From Rallus limicola (lineage: Eukaryota > Chordata > Aves > Gruiformes > Rallidae): a DNA stretch of 64,000 nt. Numbering within the stretch: position 1 is the first letter of the stretch; each line of letters starts with the position of its first letter. Under the pieces are notes generated by a model, which was not told where the DNA came from, did no database searches, and worked only from the letters and a program-made list of their open reading frames with translations. The translations under genes and the position numbers were made by a program. The stretch is from assembly GCA_022605955.1 (NCBI GenBank), contig JAKCOZ010000001.1, positions 75,584,520-75,648,519 on the forward strand, written 5' to 3'. Positions 19,990 to 31,344 of the stretch are shown here, piece by piece.

Positions 19990-22632
19990 CTAGTTATAGT
20001 AAAACAAAAACACTTAATGGAAACGCACAGAGATGTACTTGTGACACTGACAAGAAAACCAAAAATTATAGTTCCACAAATGATATGCATGTTGCTAAAA
20101 GTTAACAGACAGGTATTTGTAGGAGTGGTACTCATACCAGTAAGACACAAAGTTACAACGCAAAACAATCTTATGCGTGAGCTTTTCACCTTGTGTTTGA
20201 CAGATACTCGGAGTTCTGCGGAAAATTTCTAAGGTGAAAAGTACTTATAAAAAGAAAACCAAGCTTCTTGGCAGGAACCTGACATTTTCTGTTCATACTC
20301 TGCCTTTATATTGTATGAAAAATGTTTGGAAATAAAGAAATTTAACCCTCTGCTTTGTAAAGAAAACAGGTTATTTTACACACTCTGTTTTGTTAAGTCC
20401 ACGGCTCTTTATTCTCCAATCCAAAATAATCAAGTCTCACAATATTCCAGGCCAAAGAACTCAACCCTATTTTACAGAAATGAATGGAAACAAACCATAA
20501 ATAAATAATTTTCAGCTCAAAATATCTGCAAAATCTGAGTAGACTGCAGGATCAGACCTAGTGTCATGCACAGCAACCCAAGAAAGTCATTAAACCAAAA
20601 ACCGGTCTAGCAATTATGTTTAATATAACCCACTCCTCTGATGCCCTTTTATATGGTGAAGATGTGTATTTTCATGGTTAGTCTGCTTCGCATAAGTAGA
20701 GAGGCTCATTCAGATCTATCTCATTAATTTCTTTACAATATTATGCTCTGGCACTACTCTTTGCCGAAAACATGCCCATGACAGATGTAGGAAAACATAG
20801 GTGCTAACAGCCTGCTCACCCAACACTCACAGGTGTATTCCAAGTTTTCAGCTAACTTCAGTGGGAAGTGTTTAACAACGACGTCTTCTCCGAGTAGAAG
20901 AATCCATCCAATTTTTTTCACAATGCACATATTCAGTGTCCTCTCTCAGAGGAGAGTTATTACTGATTCAAATCACAGTCACCCTTCTACCCCAAAGCAT
21001 AAAAAAATAGCTTCTGATTTGATTTTTTTTTTAAATCTTAACCTACCACAGTTTAAGAACTGAAAACGCAGTTCTCAGTCAGAAGTCTTGATCTCCCATG
21101 AATCTAAATCACCACGTGATTCATTTATACAGAAAGCCTAACAATCCTAACCAGTAATCTTCATGTTTTTGGACTAAACCTACATTAGCCAAGGTAAAGC
21201 ATTATTTAGGCACTGAGGATTCCCATGCAGGTACAGGGCACCACCAGCAACGGCTGATACGCATGACTGCATGATGGAAGACTTAGGCCACAGCACCACA
21301 GTTGCCTCAATTTTATGTCTAACTGTACTACTTACCCACTTCGATGACCTTGGATAAAATACCTAAGGTTTCTGTGATTTTGTTCACCCAACTGTAAAAT
21401 GAGGATATTAAAGCTTATTCTGCATGAGTATTTCGAGGACCTTAGAAACAGCACTGTGTGAGTAAAACATTATTAATAGGAGTAAAAGAGAAAGGTTCAT
21501 TCACCAGTGAGTGCAAGGTGAATGTAGAAAAGTAATTTTAAGCACGTCCTATGCAATCAGATCTTGCTGTATTTTATACACTTAAAAAATTGAAAGAAAA
21601 TTGGTAGAAATTGGTTTTAGAATATTCCACATGAATGGCATTTTTTACAAACAACAGCAGCAAGAAATCAGGTTTTGAATCAATAACTAATAGTATCTCA
21701 CTCTTCAGTTGAAATGTTGGCTGCACTTCTACCATAACTCTGTAATCATACAAACTTGTAAAAAAACCCAAACCCTATATGGATTTTCCCTGGTTAATTG
21801 AGTCAAGATGATATACTGGGAATTTAATGCTCTTACTGAAAATGTGGATGAACAAACATGTATGGAATAATATTAAAATTACTAAATTGTATCAAATATA
21901 TTTGTGCTACACACCTACTGACAAACTGTTACAGAGCACTTCATTTTCAGAGTGGTAAGCACTCAAAGCAACCCTTCAAATTTAGAATTTTGGCTACTAA
22001 TCTACCATGGGCATGGAGTAGAGTTCCAGAAATTGTCTCAGCAGAAATATTAAAAGTTTTTTCATAGCACTCAGAACATGTTCAGACAACAAAGAATGAA
22101 CAGAAATAATTCCTTGTAAAACCTTTTTGCTTCTATAAATAACATTTCCAATTTTTTAGCTCATGCCTAGTTTCATAAAAACAGGGGCAGTACATGGGAT
22201 GCCACAGAATAATATGAAAAGCATGATTTTATATATCATACCATTTTGATTAAAAGGTTTGATAAAACAGCTTTATAAAACTGTACGTATTGACACGGTC
22301 ATTTCGAAATACAGGCAATCCACTGAGACTTTGCATGGTTTATACAAAACAAAACATTTATAGAGCTGACTTAAAAAATAAAAGTTTTTGAGTTCAATAC
22401 TTCATTTCTACTTCAGCTTCATTTTACTACAAAATTTCAAAATACCTCTCTGACACACCTGATCCAGAGCATTATCTCCTTAGAAAGAGAGTAGCATTTA
22501 AGTCAATTCCCTGGCTATTGTGCATGTCTGCCTTGTGTCTGAGTTGTTTGTTTTTGCTGCTTACTGCCATTTGGTTTCTTTTTTCCCCACGGTAAAGCAT
22601 GAAATGTATAATAAGCTTCATTATGATGTTAC
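19990..22632 (-). other. PIK3C2G intron, 2.6 kb
   Basis: Intron between the hinge/C-lobe exon and the catalytic-loop exon, with donor gtaaca and acceptor ctag on the minus strand. Open frames inside it are short and unrelated to the gene. No repeat family was recognised. Confidence 0.85.
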
Positions 22633-22769
22633 CTCTTGGTAACTTGATTCCTGAGGATGGTGATGATGGAACCACTTTTTAATTGTGTTTTCTTTCAGTG
22701 GTCCTATCAGACCGGACTCCCTGTGGATCTTCGCTAGTGTGGTAGCATCTGGCACCATCTGTACTAATC
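22633..22769 (-). CDS. PIK3C2G: PIK3C2G exon: hinge to C-lobe of the kinase domain
   Basis: 137-bp exon that starts with two bases completing a Gly codon (acceptor ctgattag) and ends in phase 0 before donor gtaaca. Its 45 full codons begin LVQMVPDATTLAKIHRE and include GPLKENTIKKWF, matching the strand and helices just after the hinge of PI3-kinases in their class II gamma version. A short variable stretch that follows contains four histidines in a row (WFHHHHPQ), which looks lineage-specific. A second AG five bases downstream of the chosen acceptor (22764-22765) would break the frame, which supports the chosen start. Confidence 0.96.
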
Positions 22770-25022
22770 CTAATCAGACAGAAAAGAGTTCACATGAAAA
22801 ACTTTAAAGTTAAAAAAGATATGAAGACTATTAATGCATATTGCCTTTTGTTGGATCATTCCATGCAAAGAATATACTTGCTTTTAAGCAAGTATATCAT
22901 AAAATATATAAAAGTTATCATAAAATAATGAACACAGTAGAAAATAGTGATCAAGGTTTTATTTTCTTTTTTTCTCCTTGGATACAAAAAACTACGGGCA
23001 CTTTGTGAAAAGTGGCAGTTCTGCAAATGAGAAATAAAAACACCAATAACAATATTGTGGAGAAAACCTCCTTATGGTACGAACAAGGCCAACCATTTGA
23101 CAAGACTCAAAGCAGGTAGAACATGTATACAAAGAACAGGAATCTATAAAAAGTAGAATCAGCTATTATGATTACATTATATATTATATAATCAGCTATA
23201 TATAATCAGTTATTGTGATTATATTATATATTATGATATATAAAGTTATTTCATATGTGTTTATTGCCAAGGATGCTACACACATTTTTCTGCAGTATGT
23301 GATGCTGATCACAGCTGGGAGAAAGGATACTAGATAGCATAGAAATTAGTCTGATCCGAGATGACATAAACTGGGACTTCAAAGTGCAGAGAGAAGCCAA
23401 GTATTTTGCAATGCTTCACTTGAATCCTCTGCCTCTACTGCATGCGCTTAATTCCATTTTTGGAACCAAGACCTGGCTTGCCAGCTTCCTCTCCTTGTGT
23501 GTGGTTCCCTGGCATGTTGTCCCACAATTCTGCATTACAGGAAGGGTTTCCTTTAACAATTTCAGTTGGTTACAGGCTCTTCTACTATATCATGCCTGGA
23601 AAGTGGCATCCTACCAGTCTTTTATCTGCTTTTCACATTCCCGTGAAAAGTGATTTCCATGTTCCCATGACTATGAAATGATTCTCTCCTGTCTCCCTTG
23701 TGTAGAAAAGATAGCCCATGGAGCAAGTTATTAACCTAGGACTTGGAAGACCTGGGTGCAGGCCAGCACAAGTCCCATATGGCCACAGGCATGTCACTTG
23801 GTCCTTTTGTCCCAAATGTCCCAAAACTGTAAATCAATTATTAATGTTTCTGTAGCTCATAAGAAAAGACATTGTGTGGAGAATCTGTCAAACACCAAGA
23901 GGTTTTCTGCTGCTACAGTGCTGAAAGGAAGAAACTGTCAGACAGAGAATATTATTTGCAGATGATCCCTGAATCTTTCTTGGTAAAAATCTTATTAAGT
24001 GTTAGTATATACGAGAGACTAAAGTGATAGTAAAGAGAGACTACAATATTAAGTTCAGAAATAATTATTATTTTATTTGTTTTTGAAGCAGAAGCCTTCA
24101 AGCTTTGACTCGCATATCCACAAAGACAGGAGGAGAAGGAGGAACGAGCCATTTTCAGGTCACCTTAACCCCTCTCCATATGTGTGAACTCATCTATATT
24201 TTCTCCTAGCTCCTTCAGATCATTCATCCTCTCTCATTTTCTCTTTGTGGCTTAGAAAGCAATGCATTTTTTGGGGCTTCTTTGGGTGATTTTTTGGCAG
24301 TTTTTGTACAGCAGGTAATCTGGATATATCAGTCTTCTATTTGTGCAAGGATTATTTTCAGTAAATGATTTGGAGAGTCAGTAAAAAATAGTAAGCTTAT
24401 TGCTGTCAGTAAATTTCTTTACTGAGCAATTGGTATCCTTGCCACTGCTCTGCTATAACAACCCTAAAAGAGAGAAAAAAAAGCTTTCAGATGAGTCAGG
24501 CCTGCCTTAAGCAGCATAAATAGCAAGAGTAATATTTCAAAATCAACACTGCAAAGCTGTCATAACTTGTCTACAGATACTTTCCGTGGACACATGAATC
24601 CAGGTTCATTTAAGCATCTATGCAGGATCACGCTGGATTAAAACTTAAGTAGCTATATGGCTAGTTTCCTCCACAGCACTCCCCTCTTTTTGCTGTGTGA
24701 AGTTACTTTTAAGAATCTGGTGCAAGCTGATGGTGTTGAGGCTTTTGGAAAATTCCAGCCCAAGTTGCTACAAAATTGAATGAATTGGGTTGCATTTCTT
24801 CTGAAGGGGCAGAATAAATAAATAAATAAAATGAACATTCACAAGTAGGTAAGTATACAATTTAGGGCCTGACTAACTGAAGTTCTGAGCATTGTTTATT
24901 CTTCAGTGGGAAAATAAATAAGACACCCATGAAAGTAAAAGTTAAAGCGAACAATTTTGTGTATTGCAGTTTACAAGAGATATGAATAATGCAACACAGA
25001 TAATTTATAATCTAAAACTGAC
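22770..25022 (-). other. PIK3C2G intron, 2.25 kb
   Basis: Intron with donor gtcagt and acceptor gattag on the minus strand. It holds a 12-bp-arm inverted repeat at 22872-22897 and an AT-rich imperfect duplication at about 23160-23245. No gene on either strand was recognised; the open frames around 23384-23824 have no identifiable homology. Confidence 0.85.
22872..22897. repeat. Near-perfect palindrome, 12-bp arms
   Basis: The arms atatacttgctt and aagcaagtatat are separated by two bases. It lies about 100 bp upstream, in gene sense, of a PIK3C2G acceptor site, so a hairpin would form in the intron close to the branch region. Confidence 0.9.
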
Positions 25023-25152
25023 CTTGGTTTTTTCCTGTAGATAAACACCTATAAATGATCATTTGCATATCCAGTCCCTCTTGGAGCCAAATGCTGTCCA
25101 TCACTCGAATAATTTGCAGAACCAGCATATCTTGACGTAAATCATCGCCTAT
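25023..25152 (-). CDS. PIK3C2G: PIK3C2G exon: GDDLRQD segment of the kinase N-lobe
   Basis: 130-bp exon, 43 codons plus the first base of a Gly codon. It begins in phase 0 after attttcgcag and ends before gtcagt. It encodes [19 protein letters not shown], then [20 protein letters not shown], the conserved helix and strand of the PI3-kinase N-lobe that lead to the hinge. The wording [10 protein letters not shown] and [10 protein letters not shown] is that of the gamma member, not the alpha or beta members, and is the strongest evidence for naming this gene PIK3C2G. Confidence 0.97.
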
Positions 25153-27331
25153 CTGCGAAAATTGAATAAGAAATCCAGGTTTCTCCTTCGATACCAAATA
25201 GAAATAACACCCTATTTTGTTTGGACTTTTTTCCTCACCAAAATAGCTCTGTTAATTTTAAAGTAAATCCCTCTTGTTTTTCTTCAAAGTCACTGCTTGT
25301 CTTTCTGTGTCAGAAGAGGACAAAGCAAGTGGCACACATAGGCAGAAGCAGTTTTAGCAGCCACAGAGATGGAAACAAATGCTTCCAGATTAACTGCAGC
25401 CTTTCTGCTTATTATCCATATGTAATTATTAGACTTTGAAAATTTAATCCGGAGGTAGGATCCTAATTTAGTTACATTTTAAAGTCTACCTAATGCTAGA
25501 TCCCTTTTCACGAATGACAGCGTTTGTCTAATGTTAAGCTTCATGACTTGGCATTTGCAGCACGCTGAAGGGAAATTTTATCATGAATTTATATTTTATC
25601 CATGGCATGATTCATATTCAGTTTCAAACAGTGATGCAGTGTTGACTGCTCTCCCCATGGAGCCAGTCAAACAACAATGTTAGTGAAATGGGGCTTTAAT
25701 TGTAGCCACAAGAGGTAATGAAGAGATTATCTTCAACCATGGCTGAGTAAATTGCCTGTGAAAACAAAAGCCCTGCTTTTTTTGTTTTCTCCTCCCCACC
25801 CCATCTAAAATACATGTGACTGGTGTTTTTAAGTGCTTTATTATTTTATTATATTCTTTTTATTTAAGCATTCCAATCTACGGACAATTAATGCTATGAA
25901 ATGAGTACTTGAGGGGACATAAAATATTCTTTAAAAAAAAAAATCTATTTTTCCTAAATTTGAGGGTAATCTTAACTCAAATTGATTCTTAATACCTAAA
26001 CCTGAGAAAAAATCTTATTCTGTCCACTTACTTTCCCTCTTCTGCTCACATACAGAGTCAGTAGACAATTTAGTACGTTACGTATGCGTTACCCATCATG
26101 AACAAATAATGGAACCACAGTACAAGTAAAAGATCCTTCAACATAATGGCATAATGGTTTGCTGACAGGAGAAGGTGATGTCAGCTATAATACTTCTATG
26201 TCAGGCGGACAGCTGTTAGTTGAATGTTACCGGGCAGGGAAAATAATGTCTAGGTAAAGCAAGCAGAAATGTTTAAATGCCCCATGAGCAGGTGTTTGCT
26301 CAAGCTGCTCAAGTAAGTAGGAACTTGTCTATTTAACTTTGATTTGAAAATGAAATACTGTAAGAACCAGCCTTTTAACTGCAAAGAAAAAAAACCTTAA
26401 CACTGATAGTCTCCCTCTAACACGCCTGGAAAGCATACTTCTATTCCTGAGAATCACAGCTGCTCTAAAGGTCAGTGTAATTCTAGATGGCCTAGAAATC
26501 CTGGGGTTTTTTGCTTTTTATAATTTTATCAATTTTTAGGCTTCTGATTTGAAACATGATACTATAAAAGATCTAGGAATAACATCTTTGGCAACACTGA
26601 CCATTCCGTATCCATCAGCCATTTTATGACCTTCAGTGTTCTTCACTAAAAACAGCATCCACAGTTAATGAAAACTTTTGCTTTTTTGAAAGAGAAGTAA
26701 CTTTAGATCACATGTACTGCCTTTTGCAGATGGACTCAGCACTGTCCTGAACTCTGAAGCTTTTCTAGGAGACAACTGGAAAATAAACCAGAGTTTATTT
26801 TCAGAGTCAGTTCCTCCAAATAACTCCAGTAAAACAGAGCTCCTCTGCTGTCCCCTCCACCTCTCTCTTCCTCAGCCCATTCCACCATGCTGGCTTATGG
26901 GGCAGAATTAGTTCTGTGTAGGAAATGCAGTCTGTAACACTCCAGCATTTTCATTTATTAGACACATATGGACAAGGCTATGAGATTCAGTCATTCTGAA
27001 CTATCGCTTTTCAGAGACTTGCCCTCTGACTTCCGTGTGGTAAATAAACTAGGTTTAAAATGATACAAACTACACATTTTTGCCTGCTTGTCTCCACTAA
27101 GAAAAAAAAATAAATTGCACGAAGTTGTTTGATTCTCTACTGATCAAAAATTTGATACTTCAGTGCCTCAGCATATTCCATTAAAAGTTCTAGTGTCAAA
27201 AATAATTGGGAAAAGTGAACAGCAGAGACAAATCAAACATTTTCAGGCTCAAAGTTTAAAACATAAATTAGGTGAATTTCAAATCAACATTTGCCATACA
27301 AAAGGAATTGAGGATTAGTAGAACAACCCAC
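25153..27331 (-). other. PIK3C2G intron, 2.2 kb
   Basis: Donor gtgggt and acceptor cgcag on the minus strand. AT-rich, with no gene or clear repeat recognised. Confidence 0.85.
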
Positions 27332-27424
27332 CTTAAAAATGACATTGATGTTTCCACTTGGAGCTTTTGCATTGATGAAGGAGATTTTTAATGGAAAAGC
27401 ATTGGATGTAAAATATGAACAGGA
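27332..27424 (-). CDS. PIK3C2G: PIK3C2G exon: N-lobe strands with the ATP-binding lysine
   Basis: 93-bp exon, exactly 31 codons, in phase 0 at both ends; acceptor ccctaaag and donor gtgggt on the minus strand. The peptide contains SCSYFTSNAFPLKISFINA, then NINVIFK. It corresponds to the first beta strands of the kinase domain. The final Lys (in VIFK, directly before the GDDLRQD exon) matches the lysine that contacts ATP phosphates in PI3-kinases and is modified by wortmannin in class I enzymes. The exon was identified by fitting the expected segment between its two neighbours; both junctions are in frame. Confidence 0.93.
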
Positions 27425-29716
27425 CTTTAGGGAAAAAAAAAAAGATGAGAGAGAAGAACCACCATGTCATATATACAAACATCAGGTTAATGCAATACCT
27501 CTGAAAAAAAGGTACTATCTTTAAATACTACTCAGTAGCACTGATGATAAAAATAAGTAATTCTTTGTATTACTGACTGTTTAATTAGGTCAGGAAAATG
27601 AGAAATTCTTCTTTCCCAGACAACTTGTTTCATGACGATATGAACAAGATGTTTTCTGTACTTGTTTTTCATTTTTACCCAGGCCTATTAATGATGAACT
27701 TTGGCTGGGACCAAGTGGACAAAATGTGTGAGGGTGATCTAATGAGAATCTGCAAAGAATTGAAAAGCCTTTTCCTACTATTTTCTGGGAAAAAAATAAA
27801 TTCCAAAACCCAGCCAATCATACAGTCTTTATGGAAGCAAAGAACCTGTTAATTTCTTTGGTGACCTCACTCTGGCTTAGAATACAGGAAACACTGTAAA
27901 CCACAATCCATTTTATATGGAATTTATCTTAATTAAACATAAACTCTGACTTCTCATGCCCTACAGCTCCTTCTACCTGAAGACCTCAAAGGGCTTCAAA
28001 AACCATTAATGAGCCAAGCACTGCAAATCCTGTGTGAGTCAGGGTGATATTATCATCATTAAAAAAAGGAGGGGAAAAATCCCACTGAAAAAACAACCAA
28101 AGACAATGGTAAATTAATGGCCTCGTTTCTAGAAATAACGAGCACCCCACAGGAGCTACTGCTGTACTTACTGGGTGGAGTGTAATTCTGGCTAATTTTA
28201 ACAAAGCCTCTACTAGACACAGCTGTCTCTTGCTTTTCATCTAAACATCTCAAAGCATGGTATGAGCACACAAATGTTGTCTTAGTCACATCATACCCCT
28301 GCGATGTGCAATAGCTACTATTGATGATGAAATCCTGACCCCCTATGGAATTCTGCCAATTGAAATGTCTCAATAAGTGCTTGAAAGGTTACTGTGAGCT
28401 AATGCACTACTGACAGAGCTGGGAGCAGTGCCTGCTACTAGTAAAATCAATGGATGATACCAGAATTAATTAAATTTGTGTAATTATAAGCACTTAAAAA
28501 TGCTAATTTGCATGATTATACTGACATACAGTTCAATCAAGAAGCTGAATATATTTATAGCAAGATAATGGCATATGATGATATAAGAAAAAAATTTTTA
28601 AAAAGAAAATTCTCTTCAGATACTTAAAGGCTTTGTATCTGCCCAGCCAAGCTGGTGCAGTATAAATAGCATGACTGTATGGTGAGATACATTCCCATTA
28701 GTCATTATTTCCAAAAAGCCTGAAAGCAGTGAGAAGCAGCAGGCTTCAAATTCTTCTGACTTATATCATACACAATTGGCCCAAACCTGTGGGGTGCTGG
28801 AAGACCTCTGTTCTCCGCGAGATCAAGGCTGAATAGCAATTACTTGGAGAATCATAGGTCAAAGGCAATTGAAGGGATCAGCACCTCTTAGAATCAGGTC
28901 TGCTGTGGATAATGAGCCAGAGAGCAAAAATAGAGCACAAATTGCTGTAATTAGGCAACTATAACCGGTAATATACATGGCTCTTCAGGTTTGTTTTCTC
29001 TTGCTGCTGGATACCTTTTCCTTCTCCAGAGCTGGAACAGCTTATTCCTGGCCTAATAGTGTTATGAAAACATTTCTAAACAATGAATAACTGAGCTGTC
29101 CTACTGTGGTCAAAGTAAAGTCATGTAACACTAAAGAGCACTGTTGTTTCAGTCATTTATAGCAGGGGTCTTTGACATGAGTAAATGACTGTGAATATTT
29201 AGTATTTTAGCATTTCTCAGTCACGTGCCTAGTCTCACCTCAGGAAAATGAGAGCTCGCACTAGACCTTCAGCTACACCCATTCATGACAGGGGAGACTC
29301 TTAGATGAGAAAAGAAACTGCCACCAAGAGCTACCTGGGCAGGACAGTAACCAGACCTCAACTTCAGGGCTTCCAGGTGCCCTCTCCAATCCCACCACCC
29401 CAGCAGAGCAGCTGAGGGGGGAGCAGGCTGCTCAAACTGTGACATCTCTGCTGACGGGGCTGCACAAGGTGAGATATCCAAGCAACCCTCACCCCACCAG
29501 ACCCCTGCTCCTCTGCCTCCAACAAAATGCCTCCAAAAAGGGCCCACAGTTGGAAGGGGATTAGGTCAAATGTCAGTTTACCAGACGATTTATGCTTAAC
29601 ACCAGTAAGATTATTTCCCAGTCAGTGATACCGTTCACTCCCTCTTCCCCTTTTATTCTAAAAAAATAACCCAGTAAAACATTACAAATATAATTCATTG
29701 CACAAGCTGGACTTAC
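27425..29716 (-). other. PIK3C2G intron, 2.3 kb, with possible regulatory sequence
   Basis: Donor gtaagt and acceptor taaag on the minus strand. The middle (about 28440-29000) carries an octamer-type atttgcat at 28506-28513, several taatta cores, and a DR1-like aggtcaaaggcaa at 28856-28868. A GC-rich patch covers 29280-29550. None is proof of function. No coding exon was recognised. Confidence 0.7.
28856..28868 (+). promoter_or_regulatory. DR1-like nuclear receptor motif
   Basis: AGGTCA, one base, AGGCAA: two half-sites in direct repeat with spacing one, the arrangement bound by HNF4 and RXR heterodimers. PIK3C2G is known mainly from liver and related epithelia, which makes an HNF4-type site plausible here, but a single motif occurs often by chance. 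Confidence 0.25.
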
Positions 29717-29824
29717 ATCTGCCTCTATGCCTTGGACAACAAGCGCAGGATTCAGGGGAAGCCGACAAACCTTTACCTCCTGGAAGAACTGCTGAAGCCT
29801 GTTGAGTTCCACCTTTAACACCTC
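29717..29824 (-). CDS. PIK3C2G: PIK3C2G exon: linker between helical and kinase domains
   Basis: 108-bp exon, 36 codons, phase 0 at both ends; acceptor catgttgcag and strong donor gtaagt on the minus strand. It encodes EVLKVELNRLQQFFQEV, then CRLPLNPALVVQGIEAD. The CRLPLNPAL element precedes the kinase fold throughout the PI3-kinase family, and QGIEAD leads directly into the SCSYFTSNA exon at 27332-27424. The reading frame continues from the Lys codon ending the exon at 31164-31344. Confidence 0.95.
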
Positions 29825-31163
29825 CTGCAACATGTGAATTGTTATGGTAACATGAAAGAACACAACAGCTGCTTTTAAGCCGTTTGCTACCTTTCCATAT
29901 TTTAAGCAAGCAGTGCAATTTCTGGAGATAGCAGCATCTATATAACTTTGTCACAGCTAGTGAGGTCGCACTGAGGTGCAGTTATTAAAAATAAGAACTG
30001 TGATTTTACCCCACTTTCATGCTTTTACTGCCTGGATGCACTGTCAGTTCCTGCTGCCGTGTAGGTTCAAATTCAATTCTCTTCATTAGGGGCTGATTGG
30101 CCTTGCACCTGCTCTGCTACACCTCACATCTTTCGTGCTCTGCTGGATGACTTCAAGATTTGTTGGTTGTTGCCTCAAACCTGTGATCTCCCTCACCAAA
30201 CTGTAGGTGTGCTAACTGCAAGGTCTGGGAGTTTCTCGGTATCAGTAACCGCAGCCATAAGAGTAATCTCTAAAAACTGAATTATGCATCAGTAATGTAT
30301 AATGTATCACTTCTACTTATTTTTCTTTACAGGGATTTTTCTCTTTGCAAATATTTTCATCTCTTTACTTCCGTGTTCGCTTTGCTGCTCTCAGTAGCAA
30401 CAAAGTTTTCTGAAAAATCCTTTGAAAATCTTTGAATCCTTAACAAGGCAAAAAGAATTCATAACTGTCATGATAACCAGCAGTGGCAGGTATATTTTTA
30501 TTTGGCTTTCTGGTCTGTCTTGCTGAGATCTCAGCAAGAAACAGTTTTACACATCAGGTAAGTAACAACAGCTGTCTTGGAAAATTAACAGTTTGGAATT
30601 GGAAATGCACCTTTGCAATGCAAAAGCTGCACCTGCTGGAGAAGATGACCGAAAGCCTTCTGCTGCCAGGAACGCATCGCTGCAAATATGCCTCCAGGAT
30701 TAATTGCGAAATGCTGTATCAGAGACGTTAAGTCCAGTCCACATGGGTTGGCTTTGCTAAGTAATGAGGATGTTCAGCCTGTCAAGGATAACTCTTAGCA
30801 AAGTTTTCAAGAAGCAGTGCAGCTCCGTGGGAGTCAAATGTATCAGGATGAGGTGCTGAATGTGAGCTTGCCTTTCGGTATAATGTTAGCCAGCTTTGTT
30901 GCTATTGTTTCTGAGCATCTCCGAGTCTGGCTGAGAAACCAGTGATGAAGAGATTTAAATGGCTTAAAAGATCTGCTGACCTTGAGAGTAGTACTTACAA
31001 GAGCTAAATACACGTGTTTTACTTGTTTTCAGAGCAGCACAAAAATTTATAGATTTTAGTTGAATCTCGAGTTTATTTATGTGAAGGGCATTATAGGGAA
31101 TAGGGGTCACCTTAGAAAAAATAGAAGAAACCTAGATTGAAGGAGAGGTATTTTTTAACAAAC
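29825..31163 (-). other. PIK3C2G intron, 1.3 kb
   Basis: Donor gtttgt and acceptor ttgcag on the minus strand. No gene or repeat recognised in it. Confidence 0.85.
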
Positions 31164-31344
31164 CTTTCTTTCTGGATCACTGGCCACTTTTACTTTTTTG
31201 GCAATGTCTTCCAGAATTCTGATAAGTTTCTCCTCCTTCAAAAGCTCATTGTTCAGGGTCTTTCCAGCACAGAATTGGAGAGCAGCCAGTAGCTTCTGAT
31301 ACCAGATTTTGAAATGAACTTCATTCTGTGCATTCTTCAACAGC
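31164..31344 (-). CDS. PIK3C2G: PIK3C2G exon: end of the helical (PIK) domain
   Basis: 181-bp exon that supplies the last base of a Trp codon and then 60 codons, ending in phase 0. Acceptor ccttccttcag, donor gtttgt on the minus strand. The peptide starts LLKNAQNEVHFKIWYQKLL, continues AALQFCAGKTLNNE, and ends KKVKVASDPERK. The segment after the helical-domain W-LL is where class II enzymes connect the PIK domain to the kinase. The split Trp codon (tg in the exon at 58491, g here) ties the two exons together across a 27-kb intron, and no other phase would keep the frame open. Confidence 0.96.

Noticed and set aside
19873..20232. A 119-codon plus-strand open frame
   Set aside because: It overlaps the PIK3C2G catalytic-loop exon in antisense; openness comes partly from the opposite exon.
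23160..23245. AT-rich near-duplication with attatatattat motifs
   Set aside because: Low-complexity sequence; expected by chance in AT-rich intron and not a clear element.
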